DNA of 64,000 bases from UMGS1601 sp900553335. GTDB taxonomy: Bacteria > Bacillota > Clostridia > Oscillospirales > Ruminococcaceae. This document shows, piece after piece, positions 9,808-19,083 of this stretch. A program made the translations under genes and the position numbers. Every line of letters begins with the position of its first letter. Positions within the stretch are counted from its first letter, which is position 1. The stretch is from contig CALEUW010000024.1 in NCBI GenBank assembly GCA_937920725.1, positions 97,843 through 161,842 of the forward strand, written 5' to 3'. Under the pieces are notes generated by a model. The model made no database searches. It worked only from the letters and a program-made list of their open reading frames with translations, and was not told the origin of the DNA.

Positions 9808-10005
9808 TTATTTGTAAGGGATAAGCTGTTTTACGTTCTTGATATCAGCGCTGTCTGTATATGCGCCATTACGCAAAATTCTTTTTCTCTTATGAGCCTT
9901 TTGTGTAAGTCTGTGTCTTTTATTTGTGTGCTGAAACTTTACCTTACCGGAGCCTGTTACTCTAAAACGCTTTTTTGCACCGGAATGTGTTTTTACCTTT
10001 GGCAT
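9808..10005 (-). CDS. rpmI: 50S ribosomal protein L35
   Basis: This very basic 65-residue protein begins MPKVKTHSGAKKRF and contains the HTNKRHRLTQKAHKRKR segment typical of L35, a structural protein of the large subunit. It lies between infC (23 bases upstream) and rplT, the conserved order in Bacillota. Confidence 0.98.
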   Translation of the reverse strand: MPKVKTHSGAKKRFRVTGSGKVKFQHTNKRHRLTQKAHKRKRILRNGAYTDSADIKNVKQLIPYK

Positions 10006-10028
10006 ATTATTTATCCTCCTTAAACAAT

Positions 10029-10547
10029 TTACTTACCGGACTTAGGCAGAACAAACATTACTAAGCTTCTGCCCTCCATTTTTGCAGGTTTGTCAACATT
10101 ACCGTATTCCGAAACCGCTTCTTTAAAGCGGCCCAGAAGCTCCTCACCAAGCTGAGGATGAGCAATACCTCTTTTTCTGAATCTTACTGAAACCTTAATC
10201 TTATCGCCGGATTTTAAGAATTTTACAGCCTGATTTACCTTTGTCTGAAAATCGTGGGTATCAATGGTAGATGACATTCTGACTTCCTTTACCTCAACGA
10301 TCTTTTGATTTTTTCTGGCTTCCTTCTCCTTTTTTGACTGCTCAAACAAATACTTCCCGTAGTCCATTATCTTACAAACAGGCGGTTTTGCATTTGGAGC
10401 GATCTCAACTAAATCCATATCCCTGTCATATGCAATCTCTAAAGCATCCCTTGCGCTCATCATACCGAGCTGATTTCCTTCAGCATCAATGACACGGAGT
10501 TCTTTTCCCATAACGGCTTCGTTGATTCTTAGTTCACCTTTGCTAAT
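10029..10547 (-). CDS. infC: Translation initiation factor IF-3, AUU start
   Basis: IF-3 binds the 30S subunit and checks the start codon. The protein (172 residues) has the N-terminal domain (LRINEAVMGKELRVIDAEGNQLG), a lysine-rich linker and the C-terminal domain (VKEVRMSSTIDTHDF). The only suitable start is ATT at 10547-10545: it lies 8 bases after GGAGGT (10561-10556), while in-frame upstream codons offer no ATG, GTG or TTG near a ribosome site. A rare AUU start is the known device by which E. coli IF-3 represses its own synthesis. Confidence 0.93.
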   Translation of the reverse strand: MSKGELRINEAVMGKELRVIDAEGNQLGMMSARDALEIAYDRDMDLVEIAPNAKPPVCKIMDYGKYLFEQSKKEKEARKNQKIVEVKEVRMSSTIDTHDFQTKVNQAVKFLKSGDKIKVSVRFRKRGIAHPQLGEELLGRFKEAVSEYGNVDKPAKMEGRSLVMFVLPKSGK

Positions 10548-10570
10548 GTTTACGCACCTCCAAAAAATAT

Positions 10571-10600
10571 AAAAAAAGAGTGCAGATAAAATCCGCACTC
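10571..10600 (-). terminator. Leader attenuator upstream of infC
   Basis: In the untranslated leader, GAGTGC and GCACTC (10578-10600) form a stem followed on the minus strand by seven Ts, directly before the infC ribosome site. This is a Rho-independent terminator inside the 5' leader, as expected for L20-controlled attenuation. Confidence 0.85.
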
Positions 10601-10690
10601 ATACAATATCGGCTTAAGCCGTTTAATACTGTATTGACCTTTTTGCTTAACGCTTAAGGTGAGAACGGAGTTCTGCTTTGTTTTTACTAA
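10601..10690 (-). promoter_or_regulatory. L20-type leader of infC-rpmI-rplT
   Basis: Between promoter and attenuator the leader folds into a long hairpin: arms at 10626-10634 and 10601-10609 (nine pairs, one G-U) enclose a second palindrome GGCTTAAGCC (10611-10620). In Bacillus subtilis L20 binds such a leader and shifts it to the terminator form. Assignment rests on position and folding; it was not matched to a covariance model. Confidence 0.7.
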
Positions 10691-10693
10691 AAT

Positions 10694-10722
10694 AGTATAT
10701 CAGACAAAAATCTCTTTGTCAA
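10694..10722 (-). promoter_or_regulatory. Promoter of infC operon
   Basis: A perfect -35 box TTGACA (10722-10717), a 17-base spacer and the -10 box TATACT (10699-10694) precede the leader by a few bases. Confidence 0.9.
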
Positions 10723-10742
10723 GCTTTTTTTAAAATTTTTTA

Positions 10743-12062
10743 TCAAAGCTTATGAGTTACAAAAATATCGTAAATCGCTTTTGTAGCTTTTTTGAAGTCC
10801 TCTTCCTGGACACCGATTATAATGTTAAGCTCGCTTGAACCCTGGTCGATCATTTTGACATTGACATGGCTGTGTGCAAGTGACGCAAATATTCTGCCGG
10901 CCGTTCCTCTGTTTGATTTCATTCCTCTTCCTACAACAGCAATAAGCGCAAGATCAGACTCGATCTCAACCGAATCAGGATGTACGTTTCTGTGAAGTCC
11001 TGCCAATATCTCCTGCTCTTTCTTTGCAAACTCCTCTAAATGAACAATTACGCTCATCGTGTCAATTCCTGACGGCATATGCTCAAAAGAAATACCGTTT
11101 TTCTCAAAGACCTCTAAAACACGCCTTCCAAATCCAAGTTCAGAGTTCATCATATCTTTTTCGATATTTACAACAGCAAATCCTGTTTTTCCCGCAATTC
11201 CCGTAACAGTAAACTCAGGTTTTTGAGATGTAGACTCAACAATCATAGTTCCTGTATCCTCAGGAGCATTTGTGTTTTTTATATTGATTGGAATTCCTGC
11301 TTTTCTTACAGGGAAAATCGCGTCCTCATGCAAAACTGTAGCTCCCATATATGAAAGCTCTCTGAGTTCTTTATAGGTAATCGTTGTAATTGGACGAGGA
11401 TCGTCTATAATCCTTGGATCTGCAATCAAAAATCCGGAAACATCAGTCCAGTTTTCATAAACATCTGCGCAAACAGCTGAGGCTACGATAGAACCGGTTA
11501 TATCTGAACCGCCTCTTGAAAAAGTTTTAATAGTGTCGTTGGTCGATGATCCGTAGAATCCCGGAATAACCGCATATTCAACGCTTTCAAGCTTCTTTGA
11601 AAGCACATCTATAGTCTTTGCACTGTCATAAGTTCCATTCTCACTGAAAAAAATAACATCAGCAGCATCTATAAATTCAAAACCTAAATATTCAGCAAGA
11701 ACAATTCCGTTTAGATACTCTCCTCTTGAAGCAGCATAATCTCTTCCTGCTCTGGCTTCAAAACAAGTTTTGATTTTTGCAAATTCGTCTTCAAGAGAGA
11801 TATCAAGCCCAAGATCTGCAATTATACCATTATAACGTTCTTTTATGGGCGCAAAAGCTTCAGTAAAGTCAACGCCCTTTGAAACCTTTGCATAGCAGTC
11901 ATAAAGCATGTCAGTAACTTTTATATCGTCTTTAAATCTTTTTCCGGGTGCTGAAGGAACCACATATCTCCTATCGCTCTCCGACTTGATAATGTCATGT
12001 ACTTTCTTAAACTGGTTGGCATCTGCAAGTGAGCTTCCGCCGAACTTTACTACTTTTACCAT
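10743..12062 (-). CDS. lysC: Aspartate kinase
   Basis: This enzyme phosphorylates aspartate, the first step towards lysine, threonine and methionine. Its 439 residues hold the amino acid kinase domain (KFGGSSLAD near the N-terminus, FSRGGSDITG) and two C-terminal ACT domains (VVGRGMKSNRGTAGRI, MIDQGSSELNIIIGV) that usually bind a feedback inhibitor. It is a single-gene unit with its own promoter. The 5' leader is only about 30 bases, so there is no room for a lysine riboswitch. Confidence 0.93.
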   Translation of the reverse strand: MVKVVKFGGSSLADANQFKKVHDIIKSESDRRYVVPSAPGKRFKDDIKVTDMLYDCYAKVSKGVDFTEAFAPIKERYNGIIADLGLDISLEDEFAKIKTCFEARAGRDYAASRGEYLNGIVLAEYLGFEFIDAADVIFFSENGTYDSAKTIDVLSKKLESVEYAVIPGFYGSSTNDTIKTFSRGGSDITGSIVASAVCADVYENWTDVSGFLIADPRIIDDPRPITTITYKELRELSYMGATVLHEDAIFPVRKAGIPINIKNTNAPEDTGTMIVESTSQKPEFTVTGIAGKTGFAVVNIEKDMMNSELGFGRRVLEVFEKNGISFEHMPSGIDTMSVIVHLEEFAKKEQEILAGLHRNVHPDSVEIESDLALIAVVGRGMKSNRGTAGRIFASLAHSHVNVKMIDQGSSELNIIIGVQEEDFKKATKAIYDIFVTHKL

Positions 12063-12096
12063 GAAGTCTATCCCCTTTAAAATTACTCATTCATAC

Positions 12097-12125
12097 ATTA
12101 TATAAAAAAATATAAAATTCGTCAA
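12097..12125 (-). promoter_or_regulatory. Promoter of aspartate kinase
   Basis: TTGACG (12125-12120), a 17-base AT-rich spacer and a perfect TATAAT (12102-12097) lie just upstream of the lysC ribosome site AAAGGGG. Confidence 0.88.
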
Positions 12126-12201
12126 TCGTAATTAAATACAAATTTAAAAATTTTGACTCGTTGCTTTTTGTTCAAAAACAACTGTATTTCATACAAATAC
12201 A

Positions 12202-13062
12202 TTAGATGAGATACTTCAGCGAATTTGCAAATGCTATAAAATCCTCCATGAGCATTTGTTCAGGTCGAACGCTTTCGTTTAAGCCTGTTTTCTCAATTGC
12301 ATTAAACACTATATCTTTACTCAAATTAAAATATGAAGATACAGAGTTTGCAAGTGTCTTTCTTCTTTGGGAAAAAGCGGCTTTTACAGTTTTGAAAAAG
12401 AATTCCTCGTCCACTACGCCATCAGGTGTTTTTTCTTTAATATCAAGCCTTATAACACAGCTGTCTACATTCGGCGAAGGCATAAAACTTCCCCGTTTAA
12501 CATCAAATAACATTTTTGCTGAAGCAAAATAATTAATAGCTACTGTTATGGCGCCTGCTTCTCTCGTTCCAAGTTTTGCACAGAGCCTTTCTCCTGCTTC
12601 CTTTTGGACCATTACCGTAACCGATTTTATCGGAAGCTTTTGTTCCAAAAGAGTCATTATAATTGGTGAAGTTAGATAATACGGAAGATTGGCACAAACG
12701 GCAACCTCAAGTCCTTCAAATTCATTTTTAATTAGCTTTTTTAGATCTACCTTAAGTACATCTTCGTTAATGATTTTTACATTGTCATATTCGCTCAAGG
12801 TTTCATTCAACACAGGAATTAAACGACTGTCGATCTCTATTGCGACAACCTTTTTTGCTCTCTTTGCAAGCTCACAAGTCAACACTCCAAAGCCGGTTCC
12901 TATTTCAATTATTCCAAAACGCTCGTTAGCGTTTCCGAGTTCAGCAATCTTCGGACATACCGACGGATTAACAAGGAAATTCTGTCCCAAACCTTTGGAA
13001 AAACTAAACCCATAACGATTCATTATATCTTTTATAACTCCGATATTAGAGAGATTTTTCAT
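12202..13062 (-). CDS. rsmA: 16S rRNA (adenine-1518/1519) dimethyltransferase KsgA
   Basis: RsmA dimethylates two adjacent adenines near the 3' end of 16S rRNA, a late 30S maturation step. The 286 residues contain GQNFLVNP, the SAM site EIGTGFGVLTCELA, the catalytic NLPYYLTSPI and a C-terminal helical domain. ATG at 13062 is chosen over upstream codons because it follows GGAGGGG at the proper distance. Its start overlaps the end of the preceding P-loop gene by 17 bases. Confidence 0.95.
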   Translation of the reverse strand: MKNLSNIGVIKDIMNRYGFSFSKGLGQNFLVNPSVCPKIAELGNANERFGIIEIGTGFGVLTCELAKRAKKVVAIEIDSRLIPVLNETLSEYDNVKIINEDVLKVDLKKLIKNEFEGLEVAVCANLPYYLTSPIIMTLLEQKLPIKSVTVMVQKEAGERLCAKLGTREAGAITVAINYFASAKMLFDVKRGSFMPSPNVDSCVIRLDIKEKTPDGVVDEEFFFKTVKAAFSQRRKTLANSVSSYFNLSKDIVFNAIEKTGLNESVRPEQMLMEDFIAFANSLKYLI

Positions 13063-13582
13063 ATTCCCCTCCATGCTCAATTAGTTTATACAGTTTGTTT
13101 AACTGTTTTTGATTTTTTATAATTATTACTTTTGAGTCATACTTTTTTATAATATTGCTATATCTTTGTTTATTACTCTCATTTCTTCCATCGATTAAAA
13201 TCCATTTTATAAACTTAACATCAAGTTTTTCAGGGCATCCCTCGCCCATATCTGCCCGAGTACTGCCTTTATACTTTCTAAAACGTTTGATCGCACGAAA
13301 CAGGCAATTAAACCTACCAAAATTCATAAAAATAATTTTATCAGCACCAGACATTCTTTCTTCATAAAACAATTTGGAATAATTACCGTCTATTACCCAT
13401 GAAGAGTTTTTATTTAAAAATTCACGAACTATATTTAATTGTTCGCTGTGTTCCCTTTCGTTCCATCCGAAGCTCCAATTAACTTTATCAAAATGTAAAA
13501 CAGGAATATTCATTATTTTAGAAATATGCCTTGCAAGTGTTGATTTACCGGAACCGCTATATCCTATAATTGCAATCTTCAT
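13046..13582 (-). CDS. P-loop kinase-like protein (DNA topology modulation/FlaR family)
   Basis: This 178-residue protein begins with a Walker A motif GYSGSGKS (residues 7-14) and resembles small adenylate-kinase-like ATPases annotated as DNA topology modulation proteins. The segment LHFDKVNWSFGW and the following VIDGNY are typical of this group. The real substrate is unknown. It lies between the tRNA cluster and rsmA and overlaps rsmA slightly. Confidence 0.75.
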   Translation of the reverse strand: MKIAIIGYSGSGKSTLARHISKIMNIPVLHFDKVNWSFGWNEREHSEQLNIVREFLNKNSSWVIDGNYSKLFYEERMSGADKIIFMNFGRFNCLFRAIKRFRKYKGSTRADMGEGCPEKLDVKFIKWILIDGRNESNKQRYSNIIKKYDSKVIIIKNQKQLNKLYKLIEHGGEYEKSL

Positions 13583-13614
13583 AAAACACCTTATAAAATA
13601 ACGTAAACATAAAA

Positions 13615-13646
13615 CAGCCGTCTATGGACTAAACCAAAGACGGCTG
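13615..13646 (-). terminator. Terminator of tRNA cluster
   Basis: CAGCCGTCT and AGACGGCTG form a nine-base stem downstream of tRNA-His, with TTTTATG following on the minus strand. Confidence 0.8.
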
Positions 13647-13654
13647 ATAGCTTT

Positions 13655-13732
13655 TGGGGTGGATAGTGGGATTCGAACCCACGGTCTTCAGTGCCACAAA
13701 CTGACGCGTTAACCAACTACGCTATACCCACC
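13655..13732 (-). tRNA. tRNA-His (GTG)
   Basis: A full cloverleaf is present on the minus strand: acceptor GTGGGTA pairs with TATCCAC, and the anticodon loop TTGTGGC has GTG. A G at -1 opposite C73, the histidine identity element, is present. The CCA end is encoded. Confidence 0.97.
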
Positions 13733-13737
13733 ATACT

Positions 13738-13814
<77 letters not shown>

Positions 13815-13855
13815 AGATAAGTATTTCTACAAAAAAATTGCACCGTTATGGTGCA

Positions 13856-13929
13856 TGGAGCGGGTGATGGGAATCGAACCCACACGACCAGCTTGGAAGG
13901 CTGGGATTCTACCATTGAACTACACCCGC
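13856..13929 (-). tRNA. tRNA-Gly (TCC)
   Basis: Cloverleaf with acceptor GCGGGTG, anticodon loop CTTCCAA flanked by CAGC and GCTG, T-loop TTCGATT, and an encoded CCA end. It is the first tRNA of the three-gene cluster. Confidence 0.97.
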
Positions 13930-13957
13930 AAGAACTTAACTCTTGACAACGTAGATT

Positions 13958-13986
13958 ATTTTATCACAACAAAAATGATTTGTCAA
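13958..13986 (-). promoter_or_regulatory. Promoter of tRNA cluster
   Basis: TTGACA (13986-13981), a 17-base spacer and TAAAAT (13963-13958) lie some 30 bases before tRNA-Gly. The -35 box forms an inverted repeat with CTCTTGACA at about 13,940-13,949, of unknown meaning. Confidence 0.85.
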
Positions 13987-14040
13987 GAGTTTTTTTGAAA
14001 AAAAACAAAAAAATTTTGAAAGCTAAAATAATTAGTATGT

Positions 14041-15081
14041 TTATTTATTATTTCCAGTATCTTGTGGTTGTGAAGCATTAATGAGTTTATTTTCTAAATT
14101 ACGACTTCTTATATAAGCGGACATAACTGAAACTGTTCCCGCAATAATCAATGAAACAAAAAAGTATATTCCGAAATGAGCTGCAAAATAAAAAACGTTT
14201 TCAAAGGCATCAAAGCTTCCGGTTTTCAAAAAAGCTTCTTTACCTGCGGAAAATGTATTAGTTGAAGATAACGCAAATAACACGCAAATAATAACGGCAG
14301 ACGCAAAATTCATTACAATTCCTGTTTTAAACATTGAATTGATTGCCTTTTTCTGTTTTAACACATTGTCCTCAGGTTTTATTCCCTGAATAGTAGTCAT
14401 AATTTTATCTCTGAATAAGATTCCTATAATTGCAAGATCAATCATTATTATACATAAGATTACAGCAAAAGTATAATTATGGTTTCGTACAGAAGCTCCG
14501 AATACAGCAGCCAAAATCATCAGCGGAAATCTGGCAGGAAGTACATATAAAAAATAATGCTTTGGCTTTACACTCGTAAGCGGTGCTACAAACGAAAGCG
14601 TATCTTTGGGCATTCCGGGAATGAAATAAAGAATAAAGAAGATAATTTCAACCTTTGAGGAGTCTTCTAAAAAGCGAAATTTCTTTAAATCCTTTTCGTC
14701 TACAAGTGCTTCTACGATAGGATAACCAAAAATTCTGACTATTACAAACACGATGCTCATACCAAGATATATGCCGATGCACGAATAAACAGAACCCATT
14801 ACCGAACCAAAAAGCACACCGCCTATAATTTGGATAGGTGGAATGAGCGGAATTATTACCTGAAGTGCTTGAATACCTATAAATATTAAAATTCCTAAAG
14901 CTTCTTTTTCTTTAATATAGTTTAAAAGCCTGTCCATTCCTTCATTAGTTTTCAAAACAGATATCATAGGAATCAAAGCAACAGTCGCCGCTATCATAAG
15001 CGCTATCATTACGCCAAAAACAATTCCTCGTGTAACTAATTTCATCTTTTCTTCTTTGGTGCGTATTTTTTTATTTCCCAT
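14041..15081 (-). CDS. TVP38/TMEM64 (DedA-like) membrane protein with C-terminal extension
   Basis: A multi-spanning membrane protein of about 346 residues. The first 200 residues match the SNARE-associated/VTT domain layout: a helix, the reentrant-type segment LIPPIQIIGGVLFG, then IPGMPKDTLSFVAPLT. These proteins are thought to move lipids or act with cation/proton exchange. About 120 extra residues with two or three more membrane helices follow. ATG at 15081 is preferred, as it follows AAAGGTG; a GTG lies four codons upstream. It overlaps the gene before it. Confidence 0.75.
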   Translation of the reverse strand: MGNKKIRTKEEKMKLVTRGIVFGVMIALMIAATVALIPMISVLKTNEGMDRLLNYIKEKEALGILIFIGIQALQVIIPLIPPIQIIGGVLFGSVMGSVYSCIGIYLGMSIVFVIVRIFGYPIVEALVDEKDLKKFRFLEDSSKVEIIFFILYFIPGMPKDTLSFVAPLTSVKPKHYFLYVLPARFPLMILAAVFGASVRNHNYTFAVILCIIMIDLAIIGILFRDKIMTTIQGIKPEDNVLKQKKAINSMFKTGIVMNFASAVIICVLFALSSTNTFSAGKEAFLKTGSFDAFENVFYFAAHFGIYFFVSLIIAGTVSVMSAYIRSRNLENKLINASQPQDTGNNK

Positions 15082-15640
15082 TTTGACTGTCACCTTTTCT
15101 TACTGAAAATTTCAATATCTTTTTGCGAATCCAATCCAAATACAAAGTCATGAGTCTACCTATAGCAACGTCATAAATAATAAAAACAACATTAGTTATC
15201 GCCCAAAAAATGTATACTCCGTATCTTCCGAATTCTCCCATGTCCTCCGAAAGCGTGGACGATGATATTATTCTTATTGTTATGTTGTAGTACAGCACTA
15301 TCAGCAAATTGTAAATCAGCAATTTAATTACAAAAGACAGCGCTATGGGTTTAATCTTGTCAAGCACAAGCTTTAATGTCGGATAAAAACCCATTAAAAA
15401 CACATATAAAAGCGCCGCTTCCTTATCGGGAACTAAAAGTAATGATAAGACTGAAACTGCAGCAAAAGTAACATAAGACCATGCACTGCTGATTTCTATG
15501 GCAATAACTAAAAGCATAGCTCCGCACAATGCAGGAATGATGTATACAAACATAGGCAGCAGCCCTGTCATAAACATCAAAACTACAGAAAGAGCAGAAA
15601 TTATCCCACCGAGAGAAACTTTAAAACTCAAGCTTTTCAA
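15071..15640 (-). CDS. Integral membrane protein, unknown function
   Basis: 189 residues with about five hydrophobic segments and a basic C-terminus (RKKILKFSVRKG). Size and helix pattern resemble the substrate-binding S components of ECF vitamin transporters, but no diagnostic motif is visible, so function is left open. It is translationally coupled to the TVP38-like gene downstream (overlapping ends). Confidence 0.6.
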   Translation of the reverse strand: MKSLSFKVSLGGIISALSVVLMFMTGLLPMFVYIIPALCGAMLLVIAIEISSAWSYVTFAAVSVLSLLLVPDKEAALLYVFLMGFYPTLKLVLDKIKPIALSFVIKLLIYNLLIVLYYNITIRIISSSTLSEDMGEFGRYGVYIFWAITNVVFIIYDVAIGRLMTLYLDWIRKKILKFSVRKGDSQNGK

Positions 15641-15660
15641 GAAAGCGCCCCCAACATAAA

Positions 15661-15750
15661 AATAACTAAATTAAGATGTCCCGCCTTTATAGACGGCGAG
15701 TTTCACTTAAATTTTTTTCAGCGGAAGGACAGAATCCCCCGTTGAAAACG
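15661..15750 (-). repeat. Intergenic structured repeat, copy 2
   Basis: It lies about 10 bases after the uvrA stop. On the minus strand, TTTTCAaCGG and CCGcTGAAAA form a hairpin around GGGATTCTGTCCTT, then CGCC and GGCG form a second. The same block order is seen at about 1,040-1,175. There is no gene in this gap. Confidence 0.4.
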
Positions 15751-15760
15751 TTGAATAAAA

Positions 15761-18595
15761 TCATTTTAACACACTTTTCAGGTATTGTCCAGTATACGAA
15801 GCTTCACACTTAGCAATTTCTTCCGGAGTTCCTGCCAAAACGATTTCTCCGCCGCCGTTACCGCCCTCAGGACCTATATCTATAACATAATCCGCAGTTT
15901 TTATAACATCGAGATTATGCTCTATCACCAACACGGTATTTCCGCTGTCAGAAAGCTTTTGAAGCACTTCAATAAGCATGTGAACATCCGCAGTGTGAAG
16001 TCCTGTTGTCGGCTCATCGAGAATATATATAGTTTTGCCGGTTGGTCTTTTTGAAAGCTCTGTAGCAAGCTTTACTCTTTGAGCTTCGCCTCCCGAAAGA
16101 GTTGTAGCCGGTTGTCCAATTTTTATATATCCCAAGCCAACATCTAAAAGAGTTTGCAGCTTTCTCGCAATTTTCGGTATGTTTTTGAAAAATTCACAGC
16201 CTTCCTCTACTGTCATTTCAAGGACGTCATGAATGTTTTTACCTTTGTATAAAACATCAAGTGTTTCTCTGTTATATCTTTTACCCTTACAAACCTCACA
16301 AGGAACATAAACATCAGGTAAAAAGTGCATTTCTATTTTTAAGATGCCATCTCCCTCACAAGCTTCGCACCGTCCTCCTTTGACATTAAAAGAAAAACGT
16401 CCTGAATTATAGCCTTTTATTTTAGCATCGTTAGTAGACGCAAAAAGCTCTCGGATATCAGTAAAAACTCCTGTATATGTTGCCGGATTAGAGCGAGGGG
16501 TTCTTCCTATAGGCGACTGATCAATATTTATAACTTTGTCAAGATACTCAAGACCGTTCATTTTTTTGAATTTACCCGGTCGAATTCTAGCTCTGTTGAG
16601 CTTTCCTGCAAGCTCCTTGTATATTATTTCATTGACGAGCGATGATTTTCCCGAACCGGATACTCCGCTGACACAGGTGAATACTCCCAAAGGAATTTTT
16701 ACGTTTATGTTTTTCAAGTTATTTTGCGAAGCACCTATTACCTCTAAAAACTTCCCGCTTCCTTTTCTTCTTTCATTAGGAACAGGGATTTTTTTTACAC
16801 CGGACAAATATTGCCCTGTTACCGACCTCTTGCATTTTAAAATCTTATCAAGCGTTCCTGCACACACGATTTCACCGCCGTGAATTCCTGCACCCGGTCC
16901 AACATCAACTATAAAATCAGCATTTCTCATCGTATCTTCATCATGTTCTACAACAATAAGAGTATTTCCTAAATCCCTCAGCCTTTTCAGCGTTGCTATA
17001 AGCTTGTCGTTATCTCTTTGATGAAGACCAATTGACGGCTCATCGAGGATATACAATACCCCCATAAGATAAGAACCTATTTGAGTTGCAAGCCGAATTC
17101 TCTGGCTTTCTCCGCCTGAAAGTGTTCCGCTTGAACGTGAAAGAGTAAGATATTCAAGTCCGACGCTTTTTAAAAATCCCAAACGTTCTTTGATCTCTTT
17201 TATAATAAGTTTTCCGATCATTAAATCACGTTCAGGCAGAGTATCGCTGAGTTTATCAAAAAAGTCAAGTGACTCTGAAATACTCATTTTGCACAAATCG
17301 GATATGTTTACGCCTCCGACGGTTACAGCTAAAATCTCCTTCTTGAGCCTGTCACCGTGACATGCAGGACACTCCTCCTCAGACATACAAGATTCAATAT
17401 CCTTTTTGGTATAGTCGCTCGCACCGTCACGATAACGTCTTTCCAGCGAATTGATAATTCCCTCAAATTCTGATTCGAATGTTCCGTTCCAGCCGTTTGA
17501 AGAACTTCTGGTAAGCTTAAGCTTCTCGCCTTTCGTTCCATATAAAAGTATGTCTATATGCTCTTTTGATAAATCTTTTATAGGCTTATCAAGAGGTATT
17601 CCGTATCTTTTGTTTAATGCACGATAATATGTCATCGCAAAAGAATCATCAGTAAGCGAGTTCCATCCGTTAGCTTTAATTCCTCCCTGTAAAATTGACA
17701 GATCTTTATTGGGAAGTATAAGCTCAGGATCTATTACCTGAAAAACGCCGAGTCCAGTACAATGCTCACACGCTCCGTACGGGTTATTAAACGAAAACAT
17801 TCTCGGAGTAAGCTCGCTCATGGAAAAATCATGATCAGGACAAGAATAATTCTGTGAGAACAAAAGCTCCTCTTTGCCGATAACGTCGCACATAACAAGT
17901 CCTCCGGTTATGTGCGAAATCGTTTCAATGCTATCAGTAAGACGGCTTTTTATGCCGTCTTTTATTACAAGGCGGTCAACGACTACTTCAATATTGTGCT
18001 TTTTGTTCTTCTCAAGAATTATTTTTTCCGATAAATCATAAATAATTCCGTCTACCCTTACTCTTACATATCCTGCTTTTCTGGCTCTTTCAAATTCCTT
18101 TTGGTGTTCTCCCTTACGCCCTCTTATAACAGGAGCTAAAAGCTGAATTTTAGTTCCCTCAGGAAGATCATAAATTTTATCAACAATCTGATCTATTGTC
18201 TGCTGCTTAATTTCTTTTCCGCATATAGGACAATGCGGAACACCTATTCTTGCATACAAAAGACGAAGATAATCATAAATCTCAGTTACTGTTCCGACTG
18301 TTGAGCGAGGATTTTTAGAGGTGGTTTTCTGATCAATGGAAATCGCAGGAGAAAGTCCTTCGATAGAATCAACGTCAGGCTTTTCCATTTGCCCCAAAAA
18401 CTGTCTTGCGTATGACGAAAGAGATTCCATGTACCTGCGCTGTCCGTCAGCAAATATAGTGTCAAAGGCAAGCGATGACTTACCTGAGCCTGAAAGACCG
18501 GTAATGACAATAAGCTTGTCCCTCGGTAAAGTTATATCAACATTTTTAAGATTGTGTTCTCTAGCGCCTTTAATTACTATTTTATTGTTTTGCAT
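15761..18595 (-). CDS. uvrA: Excinuclease ABC subunit A
   Basis: UvrA is the damage-recognising ATPase of nucleotide excision repair and hands DNA to UvrB. The 944 residues have both ABC units: Walker A GLSGSGKSS near residue 35 with signature LSGGESQRIRLA, and GVSGSGKSS near residue 640 with LSGGEAQRVKLA. The zinc modules (CPICGKE, CEACEGDGI, CEVCKGKRY) are present. The start overlaps the DUF3795 gene by 14 bases, so uvrA may be transcribed from that gene's promoter. Confidence 0.98.
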   Translation of the reverse strand: MQNNKIVIKGAREHNLKNVDITLPRDKLIVITGLSGSGKSSLAFDTIFADGQRRYMESLSSYARQFLGQMEKPDVDSIEGLSPAISIDQKTTSKNPRSTVGTVTEIYDYLRLLYARIGVPHCPICGKEIKQQTIDQIVDKIYDLPEGTKIQLLAPVIRGRKGEHQKEFERARKAGYVRVRVDGIIYDLSEKIILEKNKKHNIEVVVDRLVIKDGIKSRLTDSIETISHITGGLVMCDVIGKEELLFSQNYSCPDHDFSMSELTPRMFSFNNPYGACEHCTGLGVFQVIDPELILPNKDLSILQGGIKANGWNSLTDDSFAMTYYRALNKRYGIPLDKPIKDLSKEHIDILLYGTKGEKLKLTRSSSNGWNGTFESEFEGIINSLERRYRDGASDYTKKDIESCMSEEECPACHGDRLKKEILAVTVGGVNISDLCKMSISESLDFFDKLSDTLPERDLMIGKLIIKEIKERLGFLKSVGLEYLTLSRSSGTLSGGESQRIRLATQIGSYLMGVLYILDEPSIGLHQRDNDKLIATLKRLRDLGNTLIVVEHDEDTMRNADFIVDVGPGAGIHGGEIVCAGTLDKILKCKRSVTGQYLSGVKKIPVPNERRKGSGKFLEVIGASQNNLKNINVKIPLGVFTCVSGVSGSGKSSLVNEIIYKELAGKLNRARIRPGKFKKMNGLEYLDKVINIDQSPIGRTPRSNPATYTGVFTDIRELFASTNDAKIKGYNSGRFSFNVKGGRCEACEGDGILKIEMHFLPDVYVPCEVCKGKRYNRETLDVLYKGKNIHDVLEMTVEEGCEFFKNIPKIARKLQTLLDVGLGYIKIGQPATTLSGGEAQRVKLATELSKRPTGKTIYILDEPTTGLHTADVHMLIEVLQKLSDSGNTVLVIEHNLDVIKTADYVIDIGPEGGNGGGEIVLAGTPEEIAKCEASYTGQYLKSVLK

Positions 18596-19037
18596 CTTCT
18601 TTCAAATTCCCTTTCATTAAAAGTTCTATAACTGCATCTTCTGTATTAAAATTATCATAATCTCCTGTATAATTCACTGGATCACTCTGATATAAAATTC
18701 CCTTTTCTTCGTTTTTCACAATACATTCAGCAAGACTATGTAAACCTATTCTCTTTGCATATCTTACAAATGCAACGAGCCTCACTCCATGCTGTGAAAC
18801 ATCGTGCATATCTTTTCCGCAAGGAAAATCTTTACATTCCCAACATCCGCTTATTTTCTTATTATCACAGCACATACGCTGATAACAACAGCATCCAAGC
18901 TCGTCTTTTTTACTGAAATTACATCCCTTGCAATGACTTCTTTCACTGCACAGCTCACAGATCAGTCCGCAAGGCGCAATGCTTTTTTCAACCTTTTCGG
19001 TTTTGTCTGAAATCATCATGTACTCTTCATATTCCAT
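18582..19037 (-). CDS. DUF3795-type cysteine-rich protein
   Basis: 151 residues with many cysteines in pairs (CGLICELC, CKGC, CCCYQRMCC, CWECKDFPC), matching DUF3795 proteins, which probably bind zinc or an iron-sulfur cluster. Function is unknown. It heads the unit with uvrA, overlapping its start. The promoter carries an 18-base palindrome of the kind bound by TetR-family repressors. Confidence 0.8.
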   Translation of the reverse strand: MEYEEYMMISDKTEKVEKSIAPCGLICELCSERSHCKGCNFSKKDELGCCCYQRMCCDNKKISGCWECKDFPCGKDMHDVSQHGVRLVAFVRYAKRIGLHSLAECIVKNEEKGILYQSDPVNYTGDYDNFNTEDAVIELLMKGNLKEDAKQ

Positions 19038-19083
19038 TTTATCACCGGCTAGTTAGATTATTGCAAACATACGTTCCAGAAAT

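Noticed and set aside
12063..12201. Lysine riboswitch before aspartate kinase
   Set aside because: The -10 box is only about 35 bases before the start codon, too short a leader.
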